A DNA stretch of 14,222 nucleotides from positions 1 through 14,222 of the forward strand of contig NZCH01000047.1 in assembly GCA_002688155.1 (NCBI GenBank). The letters are read 5' to 3'. The position numbers were made by a program, and so were the translations under genes. Positions 1-7,165 of the stretch are shown one piece after another; position 1 is the first letter of the stretch; the number at the start of each line of letters is the position of its first letter. The DNA comes from Phycisphaerae bacterium. Lineage in GTDB: Bacteria; Planctomycetota; Phycisphaerae; Phycisphaerales; Phycisphaeraceae. The notes below the pieces were generated by a model, which made no database searches, had not been told where the DNA came from, and saw nothing but the letters and a program-made list of their open reading frames with translations.

Positions 1-43
1 CGTTTCACCCACGGTGAGGGCTCGGCATCGTCAAGCGTGACGG

Positions 44-556
44 TCAGAAGCCGTTGAACGTCTGACCCAGGTCGTTCTGATTGGCCGCGGATCCGTCCAC
101 GTTCGCCCGGATGTCGACGAGCACAGAGTTGTACCACCATCCTTCGCCGCCGCCCATGGAGGTGGCGTCGGGTGCGGTCGTGGCCGCGTTTGTTTCGACA
201 GTGACGGCGCTGTGTCCCTTGTTGGTGCCCACCGGCAGGGAGGGAATGGCCTTGATGTACGGGCCGTACGGGTGCGCCGCGTCCTTGGTCGCCTGCGTGG
301 TGCCGGCGGAGTTCGTGTGCGTGGTGAGCTGCGCGACAATCGTCGCGCCCGGCGCGTTGCCGTCATGCTCGGCGGTGTACAACTCGATCGCATTGCGGAG
401 CACGGCCAGGTCAGCCTGCAGGGCGCCTGTCGCTGCGCCAGCGGTGCCGCGGCTCATGCGCGGGATCGCGATCGCCGCAATGATGCCGATGATCACGATC
501 ACGATCACCAGCTCGATCATACTGAATGCGTGTTTACGAGTGTCTTGTGTTTTCAT
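44..556 (-). CDS. Prepilin-type N-terminal cleavage/methylation protein (type IV pilin or type II pseudopilin)
   Basis: Subunit of a type IV pilus or type II secretion pseudopilus, about 170 residues. The N-terminus has a short positively charged leader (MKTQDTRKHA) followed by FSMIELVIVIVIIGIIAAIA, the hallmark of class III signal peptides, with Glu at +5 after the predicted cut between Ala10 and Phe11. The residue before the cut is Ala rather than the usual Gly. The hydrophobic helix (about residues 11-33) is both membrane anchor and filament core. The remainder is a small globular head with a Gly-rich WWYN stretch near the C-terminus and no cysteines. I chose the ATG at 556 because GGAGG lies 5 nt upstream; an in-frame ATG at 568 would add four residues but has no such site. 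It follows the PilP-like gene after a 163-bp gap, so it may have its own promoter. Family assignment is firm; pilin versus pseudopilin is open. Confidence 0.9.
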   Translation of the reverse strand: MKTQDTRKHAFSMIELVIVIVIIGIIAAIAIPRMSRGTAGAATGALQADLAVLRNAIELYTAEHDGNAPGATIVAQLTTHTNSAGTTQATKDAAHPYGPYIKAIPSLPVGTNKGHSAVTVETNAATTAPDATSMGGGEGWWYNSVLVDIRANVDGSAANQNDLGQTFNGF

Positions 557-561
557 CGTTG

Positions 562-566
562 CCTCC
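562..566 (-). promoter_or_regulatory. Ribosome binding site that fixes the prepilin start
   Basis: GGAGG on the minus strand, 5 nt before the ATG at 556. It overlaps the alternative upstream in-frame ATG at 568, so it can only serve the downstream start. Confidence 0.65.
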
Positions 567-568
567 AT

Positions 569-731
569 CGAGTGTGATGCGGTTGAACAGACCCGCGCCA
601 GGATTCATATTCTCTCATCGGCGTCGCACGGAGCGCCCTTAAAGGTAATCAGTGTTTGTTTGGTTATCTGGACCGTATCGCGAGCACGTTTGGAAGAATG
701 CTGCAGTCGATTCGCAAATAAAACGAGTGGC
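569..731 (-). other. Intergenic gap before the prepilin gene, possible promoter region
   Basis: This 163-bp gap interrupts an otherwise tightly packed operon. It holds no convincing gene. Abundant major pilins often have their own promoter, and a gap of this size fits that. A TATGAAT sequence (minus strand, about 612-606) resembles a -10 box, but I see no matching -35 box. A TGGCGC nearby is not followed by a proper sigma-54 -12 element. No terminator hairpin follows the PilP-like stop codon. Confidence 0.3.
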
Positions 732-1373
732 TTATCGGGCGTTGGCATCCAGGACCAGTTTGACCTGCTGCTCACCGCCGTTTTGCGTGAACACGGCTGC
801 GTTGCCGGTGATCTGGACCAGTTCAAAACCCTCGACACGCTGGCCGACCAGGACCGGTTTGCCGTTGATGACCGCGACGCCGTTTCCGTCGCTTACCAGC
901 ACGCTGCCAAGTGTGTAATTCTCGATGAAGTCGGAGACGGCTTGCTCGTCGCCATCTTTCCCGGCGGGGCCGGGTGAAACGGTCTCGGTGTTACACCATG
1001 TGTTTGAGGGTGTAAAGATGTCGGCGACGTGTTGCGGTAGAACGTCATTTTCGGAGGCGTACATCGCCAGCCGCTCGGCAAGGAAAGGCCCGTCGAAGGA
1101 CGGCGACATGTCGGTCGTCGCGGTCGGCGCCGCTTCATCTACCATCGCCGTGGCGGGCACCACATCGGGCATTGACGTCACAACGGATGCCGACGCTGAT
1201 CGCGGGCCTGATGCACCCGAATCGAGCAGGAGCCGATCGATGAGCACCGCACCGATTCCCAGGATCACAATGCCCAATAATATTTTTTGCCGTGTGGTGA
1301 GACTCACAGTGAGTGAACTAAACGATTTGGCGCGCGTGATTGCAAATCGTGTGCGCGCTGTGCGTCCATTCAT
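732..1373 (-). CDS. PilP/GspC-like inner-membrane pilus assembly protein
   Basis: Probable fourth member of the PilMNOP-type alignment complex, 213 residues. It has a short cytoplasmic N-terminus, one membrane helix (about residues 29-49, RQKILLGIVILGIGAVLIDR), a long Ser/Ala/Pro-rich linker and a C-terminal beta domain (about 152-210) with the pattern LGSVLV, AVINGKPVLVGQRVEGFELVQI, then an NGGE turn. This resembles the homology region shared by PilP and GspC. Classical PilP is a lipoprotein; this protein has no lipobox cysteine and is anchored by a helix like GspC. The open frame extends upstream to 1559 but that part overlaps pilO out of frame and is not protein-like, so I chose the ATG at 1373, 25 nt after the pilO stop. 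Its SD is weak. The fold assignment relies on pattern and position, so moderate confidence in function. Confidence 0.75.
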   Translation of the reverse strand: MNGRTARTRFAITRAKSFSSLTVSLTTRQKILLGIVILGIGAVLIDRLLLDSGASGPRSASASVVTSMPDVVPATAMVDEAAPTATTDMSPSFDGPFLAERLAMYASENDVLPQHVADIFTPSNTWCNTETVSPGPAGKDGDEQAVSDFIENYTLGSVLVSDGNGVAVINGKPVLVGQRVEGFELVQITGNAAVFTQNGGEQQVKLVLDANAR

Positions 1374-1398
1374 CGACCAAAGAGATCGGCTGTGCGGG

Positions 1399-1962
1399 TT
1401 ATTCCGTCGGGGCCGCGTACCATGCGAGGTTGAACACTGCTTTGGCGTGGTTGACATCTTCGGACGGTGACCCGGCGTTGAGTTCCAGCCAGATGACGCG
1501 GCTGTCGCGAAAGCGTTGCTGGAACTGGTGCACGAAACCCGTGCATGTCGGGTAGTCACCCACAGCGACGACGCGGATGGGCACGCTCTTGAAATGTTCG
1601 CCGTCGATCGCCTCGCCGGGGCTGATCTCGTCGATAGTCATACCGCACTCCTCGGCAAGCGCGTTGATCTGCGCCAGACGCAGGTTGATGTGATGCACCG
1701 GCTGAAGTTGGACGGGGCCGGCGTCGATCGCCTGTTGCAGGTCGACCAGCTCGTGATTGAGGTTCGCAACGGCGGTCGACAGGTCGTGGGCCTCGCGCCG
1801 TTGGCGGGCAAGTTCCATTTGCTGATGCCGCGCCTGGGCGCGCGATACCACCAGTGGCGACACGGCAGCGAAGTACACGCCGATCGTCAACAATACGATC
1901 GCGCCGGCAAACGCCGCGTCTATATACCAGCCGTTCCACAATATCGCGCGCGACGGCATCAT
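1399..1962 (-). CDS. pilO: PilO-like pilus assembly protein
   Basis: Inner-membrane alignment-complex protein, 187 residues, with the bitopic architecture of PilO/GspM. It has a short cytoplasmic start, a membrane helix (about 15-36, DAAFAGAIVLLTIGVYFAAV), a coiled-coil segment (about 40-80) and a C-terminal ferredoxin-like periplasmic domain (about 90-187) containing VPIRVVAVGDYPTCTGFVHQ, which matches the usual PilO pattern of a small-residue loop before FV/FL. The frame is open to an ATG at 1995, but the ATG at 1962 forms an ATGA overlap with the pilN stop and has GGAGG 9 nt upstream, so I chose it. Known PilO forms heterodimers with PilN and contacts PilP. Sequence divergence of this family limits certainty, but the position between pilN and a PilP-like gene supports the call. 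Confidence 0.83.
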   Translation of the reverse strand: MMPSRAILWNGWYIDAAFAGAIVLLTIGVYFAAVSPLVVSRAQARHQQMELARQRREAHDLSTAVANLNHELVDLQQAIDAGPVQLQPVHHINLRLAQINALAEECGMTIDEISPGEAIDGEHFKSVPIRVVAVGDYPTCTGFVHQFQQRFRDSRVIWLELNAGSPSEDVNHAKAVFNLAWYAAPTE

Positions 1963-2603
1963 GGTGTGGCGCCTCCTGCCGGTGACAGTTCGCATTCGAC
2001 GTCAAAGTGCACAGCGCTCAAGCCGCGAAAAGTTTGCCTGGTCGTCTTGACCAGCCGGACGTGATCGAACAGTCTGGTTCCCTCGAGGTTAAGCACGGAC
2101 CTGGCCATGTCGGCCTGTGAAGGCGCGACGCCCTGGAGAATGAGGATGTAAGTGCGTCGGCGCAGTGCTTGTGGATCGATATCGCGGCCGGTCCCCTTCG
2201 CCGGGTCGCTTTGCGCTGCTGGCGCGGGCGCAGCCGCCGGTTTGAGCCGGCACTTGCTGAGCACGACATCCTTGTGCATGCACCGGCTGATGAGTGCCAG
2301 TAGCACGCTCCAGTCAGGCTGGTTGCCCACGGCGCTGTTGGCGTCGAGTGTTCGTCGTGCGTCGTCGACACGTGGGCGCAAGTCGCCAAGCGTCCGCTGG
2401 GACTGCGCGATCTGCTGTTGCACCTCGTCGCCCGCGTCCGCCATCGCCTGCGTACCATCACCGCGAATGATTCGGCACGTGACGAACACCGCCAGCAGAA
2501 GCAGCACGTACAAACCCGAAGCGCCTGACCACTGGCGCGAGCGTGCACGACGCCGTTGCAGGGCGATGCGATGTGCGGGAATAAGGCTTGAACTTGGCAT
2601 CAT
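1959..2603 (-). CDS. pilN: PilN-like pilus assembly protein
   Basis: Partner of PilM and PilO, 214 residues. The cytoplasmic N-terminus has SLIPAHRIALQRRRARSR, resembling the conserved (I)NLLP-x-R segment of PilN that docks into PilM. It is followed by one membrane helix (about 29-46, SGLYVLLLLAVFVTCRII), a coiled coil (about 52-90), an Ala/Pro-rich insertion (about 122-137) and a C-terminal alpha/beta domain (about 150-207, TYILILQGVA then HFDVECEL). The start is one of two adjacent ATGs (2603 or 2600), 2 nt after the pilM stop, indicating translational coupling; the stop overlaps the pilO start by 4 nt. The topology, the LIP motif and the gene order pilM-pilN-pilO make this a confident family call even though overall identity to textbook PilN is low. 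Confidence 0.85.
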   Translation of the reverse strand: MMPSSSLIPAHRIALQRRRARSRQWSGASGLYVLLLLAVFVTCRIIRGDGTQAMADAGDEVQQQIAQSQRTLGDLRPRVDDARRTLDANSAVGNQPDWSVLLALISRCMHKDVVLSKCRLKPAAAPAPAAQSDPAKGTGRDIDPQALRRRTYILILQGVAPSQADMARSVLNLEGTRLFDHVRLVKTTRQTFRGLSAVHFDVECELSPAGGATP

Positions 2604-2605
2604 GC

Positions 2606-3676
2606 TTATGTCATCCCATGCAGGGCCAAACCCAGCGATACGACCAGCGCGCTGTCGTCAGCGCGGCCGCGCAGCGCTTCATCGCAGGGCGCCAGTTCCG
2701 TTGGCGTCAGTATGCGTACCGGCGCGTCGATCGATTCATTCATGAGTTCCGCAACGTCCGGCAACGCCGCGCCGGCGCCGGTGAGCAGCAGCCCTTCGAT
2801 GGTCGTGTCCGAGTATCGATGTGCCGCGAACGACAGCGACGCCTGTACTTCATCGGCCAGCGCTGCGACGTGGTTGACCATGACGCCGCGCACTTCGCGA
2901 CGAATGTGGTCAGGAAGCTGATCGTCGGGATCAACGGACTTGTCGACCGAAGCGTTCTGCAGAACGTAGTCAATCAGATCATCATTGCCCGTGATGGGCA
3001 GTTTCTGGTTGAGTGACTCGCGCACGTCGTGTACGCCGCGCGGTGCGACCTGACGCTGATACACGACGGTACCCAGTCGAACGAGGGTGATCTGCGTGTC
3101 ACGCCAGCCCAGTTCAAGCACGGCGCTTATGCCGTCACTGTCGGCAATAACGGAAGTGCATGCACGCGCCAGTGCACACGCCGGCACGTCAAGCGCCGCA
3201 ACCACCAGTCCGGCGGATTCGAACACGTCCATCCACTGTGTTGCGATGTCGTGCAGACACGCGGTCGCGACAATGTGCGTCATGTTGCCGGCGCGCGTCG
3301 GTGCCGGCACGTCCCAGTGCGCCATCTCGAATTCATCGGGGTTGCATCCGTGCGTCTGCGCCAGTTCGGCGCGCGCCAGTTGTTCGATCGGCGCTCCGCT
3401 GTTGCGCGGCGGCAGTTCGAGTACTGCGGTGAAGAGTCCCGATCGCGGCGCCGCCAGCACGACGTGATCACCCATGAATCCCTGTCGTTCGAGTACGCCG
3501 CGAAGCCGGTCCACGTCGTGTGGGTCCGGCGCATCGCCCGGAATGGCGCGCGGCAGTACCATGGCCGCCATGCTGCGATGCGCGCCGCCGACCGTTTCCA
3601 ACTGGAACGCTTTGAAGCAGTGCGCATCGACGTCAACGCCAATCGGTGAATGTACTCGGTTTATGATTGTCGTCAT
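2606..3676 (-). CDS. pilM: PilM, actin-like cytoplasmic pilus assembly ATPase
   Basis: Cytoplasmic actin-fold protein, 356 residues, the usual length of PilM, which binds ATP and the N-terminal tail of PilN to link the filament machine to the cytoplasm. Visible elements are the first nucleotide loop PIGVDVDAHCFKAFQLE (about 11-27), a central strand-turn segment AVLELGWRDTQITLVRLG (about 185-202) with VVYQRQV after it, and the adenosine-loop-like LLLTGAGAALPDVAEL (about 297-311) followed by APVRIL. It has no membrane helix. The ATG shares one nucleotide with the stop of the upstream pilC-type gene (TGATG), and GGGAGG precedes it. Classic PilM often has GLDIGS at the first loop; here it is GVDVDA, so nucleotide contacts may differ. 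Position directly upstream of PilN is as expected. Confidence 0.9.
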   Translation of the reverse strand: MTTIINRVHSPIGVDVDAHCFKAFQLETVGGAHRSMAAMVLPRAIPGDAPDPHDVDRLRGVLERQGFMGDHVVLAAPRSGLFTAVLELPPRNSGAPIEQLARAELAQTHGCNPDEFEMAHWDVPAPTRAGNMTHIVATACLHDIATQWMDVFESAGLVVAALDVPACALARACTSVIADSDGISAVLELGWRDTQITLVRLGTVVYQRQVAPRGVHDVRESLNQKLPITGNDDLIDYVLQNASVDKSVDPDDQLPDHIRREVRGVMVNHVAALADEVQASLSFAAHRYSDTTIEGLLLTGAGAALPDVAELMNESIDAPVRILTPTELAPCDEALRGRADDSALVVSLGLALHGMT

Positions 3677-4986
3677 CAGCCACCTCCCGCCATGGCCGTC
3701 AGATCGAACATCGGCAGGAACATACTCACCGCGACGAGCGCGACCAGGACGCCCAGCGTGATGAGAATGATCGGCTCGATCAAGGTCGAGAGGGTACGGA
3801 CTGTCTGCTCATTGTCTTCGTCGATAAAGTCGGCGACGTTCATCAACGAGGACGCAATCTGGCCGCTTTCCTCGCCGCTGCGCATCGCTTCGTACACCGC
3901 GGGTGTCACGATCGTCGTGTCAGAGAATGCGCTGCTGATCATCTCGCCCTTCGTGATGGCGTGCTCCGCACGTTGGAGCAGGTCGAGATACCGCGTGTTG
4001 ACGGTTGATTGTCGGATCAGCTCCAGCACATCGAGAAGCGGTAGATGGCTGTTCATAAGGATTCCCATCAGGCGCGCCAGACGAGCGGAGGCAAAATCGC
4101 GCACCAGCGGCCCGAACTTGGGGATTCGCAGCACAAGTCGGTCGACGCGGCGTTTGCCCGACGCGGTGTTCTTCCAGATCAGCAGCAACACGGGCGTCAC
4201 AATCGCCACACCGGAGGCTAGCCACCAGTACGCGATCAGAAAATTGCTGACCATCATCAGCGCGACGGTGGTCGCAGGCAGCGGCACGCCCAGTCCGTCG
4301 AACAGGCCCGCGAACTGCGGCAGCACGGCGACCAGTATCAGAACGAGCACGCATACCGACACGGTAGTGAGCAACAGGGGGTACACCATCGCGCCGATGA
4401 CGGCGCCGCGTACGCGCAACTTGCGGCGGGTCAGATCTGATAGCCGGTCGAGCATGGTAGGCAGCTTGCCCGCGGATTCGCCTGCATTGACCAGGCTCGT
4501 GTAAATCTGGTCAAAGTAGTGCGGCTGCGCTGCCATGGCTTCGGACAGCGGCGCGCCGCGCTCCACGTGCTCGCGAAGTCGGCCGATTGTCGCCTTGAAG
4601 TTTTCGTCTTGTGCTTGACGCTCAAGTGATTCGAGCGCGGGCACGATCTGCGTGCCCGTTGAGGTCATGACGAACAGTTGGCGCGTAAACATGACCAGGT
4701 TCTTCAGGCGTCGTCCGTTTCCCACCCCGCACGCCGTCTTTCTGGTTCGCGTGCTCGTCGCGCCGGGCCCGCTGCTACCGTAGTGCGGGTCGGTGGTTGA
4801 ATCGCTCGCGGCGACGTTCACCGGCGGTGTGGCGGCGGTGGTGCCGTCTTGGTCGACCGCGGTGATCGTTTCAATATAAAGCCCACGGGCGCGCAGCGTG
4901 GTACGCGCTTCGCCCTCGTTCGACGCATCGAGTTGCGCTTCGACGACTTTGCCGGTCTTATCAAATGCGCGGTATGCCAGTTTCAT
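3676..4986 (-). CDS. pilC: PilC/GspF-family inner-membrane platform protein
   Basis: Polytopic platform protein of type IV pili or type II secretion, 436 residues, which transmits the work of the PilB ATPase to pilin extraction. The N-terminus MKLAYRAFDKTGKVVEA and the following RARGLYIETI are typical of the family. A poorly conserved Thr/Ser-rich linker (about 44-90) precedes two T2SSF repeats (about 97-220 and 300-425). The first contains MFTRQLFVMTSTGTQIVPAL and LVNAGESAGKLPTMLDRL; the second contains MRSGEESGQIASSL. Membrane helices lie at about 197-222, 243-270 and 403-425. The start codon overlaps the pilB stop by 4 nt (ATGA) with GGAGG upstream. The linker is longer than in many PilC proteins; otherwise nothing is missing. 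Confidence 0.95.
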   Translation of the reverse strand: MKLAYRAFDKTGKVVEAQLDASNEGEARTTLRARGLYIETITAVDQDGTTAATPPVNVAASDSTTDPHYGSSGPGATSTRTRKTACGVGNGRRLKNLVMFTRQLFVMTSTGTQIVPALESLERQAQDENFKATIGRLREHVERGAPLSEAMAAQPHYFDQIYTSLVNAGESAGKLPTMLDRLSDLTRRKLRVRGAVIGAMVYPLLLTTVSVCVLVLILVAVLPQFAGLFDGLGVPLPATTVALMMVSNFLIAYWWLASGVAIVTPVLLLIWKNTASGKRRVDRLVLRIPKFGPLVRDFASARLARLMGILMNSHLPLLDVLELIRQSTVNTRYLDLLQRAEHAITKGEMISSAFSDTTIVTPAVYEAMRSGEESGQIASSLMNVADFIDEDNEQTVRTLSTLIEPIILITLGVLVALVAVSMFLPMFDLTAMAGGG

Positions 4987-6818
4987 GCGGCCTCCTCGGC
5001 GCCTGGGTCGACCAGCGCGTCGACGTCATCCGTTTGCGTGACGCGCATCGCCTCTTCCAGGCTTGACTTTCCTTCCAACGCCACGAGGATGCCCTCGTCG
5101 TGCAGCGACAGGTTGCCGTGCTGGCGCAATAGATTGCGCATCTGATGCGTCGCCCCGCCGCGATGAATGAGCCCGCGCAGGTCGGATGTCAGTTCCATCA
5201 CCTCATAGATGCCGACACGTCCCTGAAACCCGCTGTTGTGGCATTGCGTGCAGCCAGCGCCTTTTTTGAACGGGTGTTGACTGGTCGAGTCCAGTCCCGC
5301 CTGCTCAAGCACGTCCGGCTCCGGGTAGTACTTGGTCGTACAGCTCGGGCACACCGTGCGCGCCAGTCGCTGTGCGATCACGCCGTTTAGCGCGCTGGAC
5401 AGCAGGTACGGTTCAATCTCCATGTCCAGTAGCCGAGCTACGGCGCCGGGTGCGTCGTTGGTATGCAATGTCGCGAGCACGAGGTGGCCGGTCAACGCCG
5501 CCTGGACCGCGACGCTCGCCGTCTCGTTGTCGCGAATCTCGCCGATCATGATGATGTCCGGGTCCTGCCGCAGTATGCTCCGCAGCGCGCGCGCGAACGT
5601 GAGGCCGATCGACGATTCGACCTGAATCTGATTGATAAGGTCGAGCTGGTACTCGACCGGGTCTTCAACCGTCACAATGTTCGTCTCGGGACTTCTCAAA
5701 AGATCAAGCGCCGAATACAGGGTGGTCGTCTTGCCGCTGCCGGTCGGCCCCGTAACCAGTACCAGTCCGTGCGGGCGGTCAAGAATTTTCCTGAACGTCG
5801 TGAGCGCTTCGATGCGAAATCCCAGTTCTTCCATGCGCACGGAGAGGTTGGATTTGTCGAGTACGCGCACCACCAGCTTCTCGCCCAGGAGCGTGGGGAG
5901 GCTGGAGATACGCAGGTCGATTTCACGATTCTGCGCGAAGATGCGTACCCGGCCTTCCTGCGGCAGCCGCTTCTCGGCAATATCCATCTTGCCGATCACC
6001 TTCACGCGCGACACGATTGCCGAGTGCATGCCTGCAGGCGGTTTCATCAGGTCGCGCAGAATGCCGTCGATGCGATACCGGATGCGTGTGCCGGTGCGCT
6101 GCGGCTCGATATGAATGTCGCTGGCGCCATCGCGAATCGCCGTGAGCAGCGCGACGTTCACAAGGTTGATGATCGGGCTGCCCTCGACCATTTTGTCGAG
6201 GTTGGTCGCTGTCTCGTCGTCGGTCGTGTCGGTCTCGACGACCTGCACGTCCGATTCGGTGAGCGATGTGAGGAATGCGTCAACATCAACGTCGCCGCCG
6301 GCGTACTTCGTCAGGTATTCAACAATGTTCAACTCCAGCGCGAACACGGGGCGAATGCGGCACCTTGTCAGCTGACGGAGGCGATCGATCGTCGGCAGCG
6401 ACTGCGGCTCCGCCATCGCGACGGTCAGGACATCGTGCACCTTGAACATGGGCACGACTTTGAGACGCCGAGCCTCTTCCTCGTCGATCAGTTGCATCAG
6501 CGCCGGGTCGATCAGTCCGTGGCGCAGCTGGCAGCCGGGAATGTTCAGCCATCGCACCAGCGTCTGTACCAGTGCGCCTGCGCTGATCATGCCCTGCTCG
6601 ACAAGCATTTCACCGAGCATCTGCCCGGTGATTTTCTGTTGCTCCAGCGCGCTTTCGAGTTGCTCTTGGGAGAGTACTCCCTGCTCGACAAGCGCTTCGC
6701 CCATGCGTTTGGCGCGGCGCAGCGGCGGGGTCGTCGCCGCCGTCGATGCGGGGCGCTCGGGGGTGGCTGCCGCCTGGTCGTTCGCTTCCACGGCTTGTGT
6801 CGGCTGCCCTTTGCTCAC
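4983..6818 (-). CDS. pilB: PilB/GspE-family assembly ATPase with N-terminal MshEN domain
   Basis: Cytoplasmic hexameric motor ATPase, 611 residues. After a disordered start (1-34) comes an MshEN-type domain (about 38-170) with tandem 24-residue motifs beginning RMGEALVEQGVLS (38) and MLGEMLVEQGMIS (67), separated by five residues. The ATPase core has Walker A GPTGSGKTTT (357-366), the Asp box VEDPVEYQ (384-391), Walker B DPDIIMIGEIRD (419-430) and the His box HLVLATLHTNDA (445-456). A zinc tetracysteine is intact: Cys490, Cys493, Cys523, Cys526. All catalytic elements are present, so it should be active. The start is a GTG at 6818 forming a GTGA overlap with the STAS-gene stop, with GGAG 8 nt upstream. 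The MshEN region suggests control by cyclic di-GMP, as known for MshE. PilB versus GspE cannot be settled from sequence; the pilMNO neighbours favour a pilus-type machine. Confidence 0.96.
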   Translation of the reverse strand: MSKGQPTQAVEANDQAAATPERPASTAATTPPLRRAKRMGEALVEQGVLSQEQLESALEQQKITGQMLGEMLVEQGMISAGALVQTLVRWLNIPGCQLRHGLIDPALMQLIDEEEARRLKVVPMFKVHDVLTVAMAEPQSLPTIDRLRQLTRCRIRPVFALELNIVEYLTKYAGGDVDVDAFLTSLTESDVQVVETDTTDDETATNLDKMVEGSPIINLVNVALLTAIRDGASDIHIEPQRTGTRIRYRIDGILRDLMKPPAGMHSAIVSRVKVIGKMDIAEKRLPQEGRVRIFAQNREIDLRISSLPTLLGEKLVVRVLDKSNLSVRMEELGFRIEALTTFRKILDRPHGLVLVTGPTGSGKTTTLYSALDLLRSPETNIVTVEDPVEYQLDLINQIQVESSIGLTFARALRSILRQDPDIIMIGEIRDNETASVAVQAALTGHLVLATLHTNDAPGAVARLLDMEIEPYLLSSALNGVIAQRLARTVCPSCTTKYYPEPDVLEQAGLDSTSQHPFKKGAGCTQCHNSGFQGRVGIYEVMELTSDLRGLIHRGGATHQMRNLLRQHGNLSLHDEGILVALEGKSSLEEAMRVTQTDDVDALVDPGAEEAA

Positions 6819-7150
6819 AGGAAACTCCGCACCGCTGACGTGGCGTCTTCAAAAAACTCGAACTTCGAGGTCAGTCCCGTTAACTGAAACACCTCACGAA
6901 GCGTGTCGTTGGTTGCGCACAGATGAAGCGCCTGCCCGCTGCGCGACAGCTCATCGGTCACTTCGACGAGCACTTCCAGGCCGCGGCTGTCGACGTACGG
7001 CACGTCCGCCGCGTCTACGATGATCTTGCCCAGACTCTTGTCCGCCAGCGTCCTAAGACGATCTTTGAATGCGTCGGCGCCTTCGGCGTTGATCGGGCCA
7101 TCCGGCTTCACGACCGTCACGGCGCCATGACGCTGTTCTGACAGTTGCAT
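6815..7150 (-). CDS. STAS-domain protein (anti-sigma factor antagonist family)
   Basis: Single-domain STAS protein of 111 residues, the standard size of SpoIIAA/RsbV-like antagonists. The signature DVPYVDSRGLEVLVE (49-63) contains the conserved Ser55 that anti-sigma kinases phosphorylate in this family, preceded by the strand GKIIVDAA. The tail, LREVFQLTGLTSKFEFFED, is also typical. Family members switch partners by Ser phosphorylation, usually with an RsbW-like kinase, but no such kinase is visible here. It starts 15 nt after the histidine kinase gene with AAAAAGG upstream, and its TGA overlaps the GTG of pilB. Translational coupling to pilB argues that it acts on the pilus system or its regulation rather than on general stress. 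What it binds is unknown. Confidence 0.92.
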   Translation of the reverse strand: MQLSEQRHGAVTVVKPDGPINAEGADAFKDRLRTLADKSLGKIIVDAADVPYVDSRGLEVLVEVTDELSRSGQALHLCATNDTLREVFQLTGLTSKFEFFEDATSAVRSFL

Positions 7151-7165
7151 CGCGTGCCTTTTTGG

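Noticed and set aside
1..43. Start of another gene after the prepilin
   Set aside because: One minus-strand frame stays open to the left edge, but 43 bp are too few to support a gene call.
588..604. Possible sigma-54 promoter (TGGCGC-N5-TGTTC) before the prepilin gene
   Set aside because: The -12 element lacks the essential GC dinucleotide at the right spacing.
1374..1559. Extended N-terminus of the PilP-like protein
   Set aside because: The extra 62 codons overlap pilO in another frame and have low-complexity, non-helical composition; the ATG at 1373 lies just after the pilO stop.
5463..6887. 474-codon plus-strand open frame
   Set aside because: Antisense to pilB, whose Walker and zinc motifs are unmistakable; the product has the biased composition of a shadow frame.
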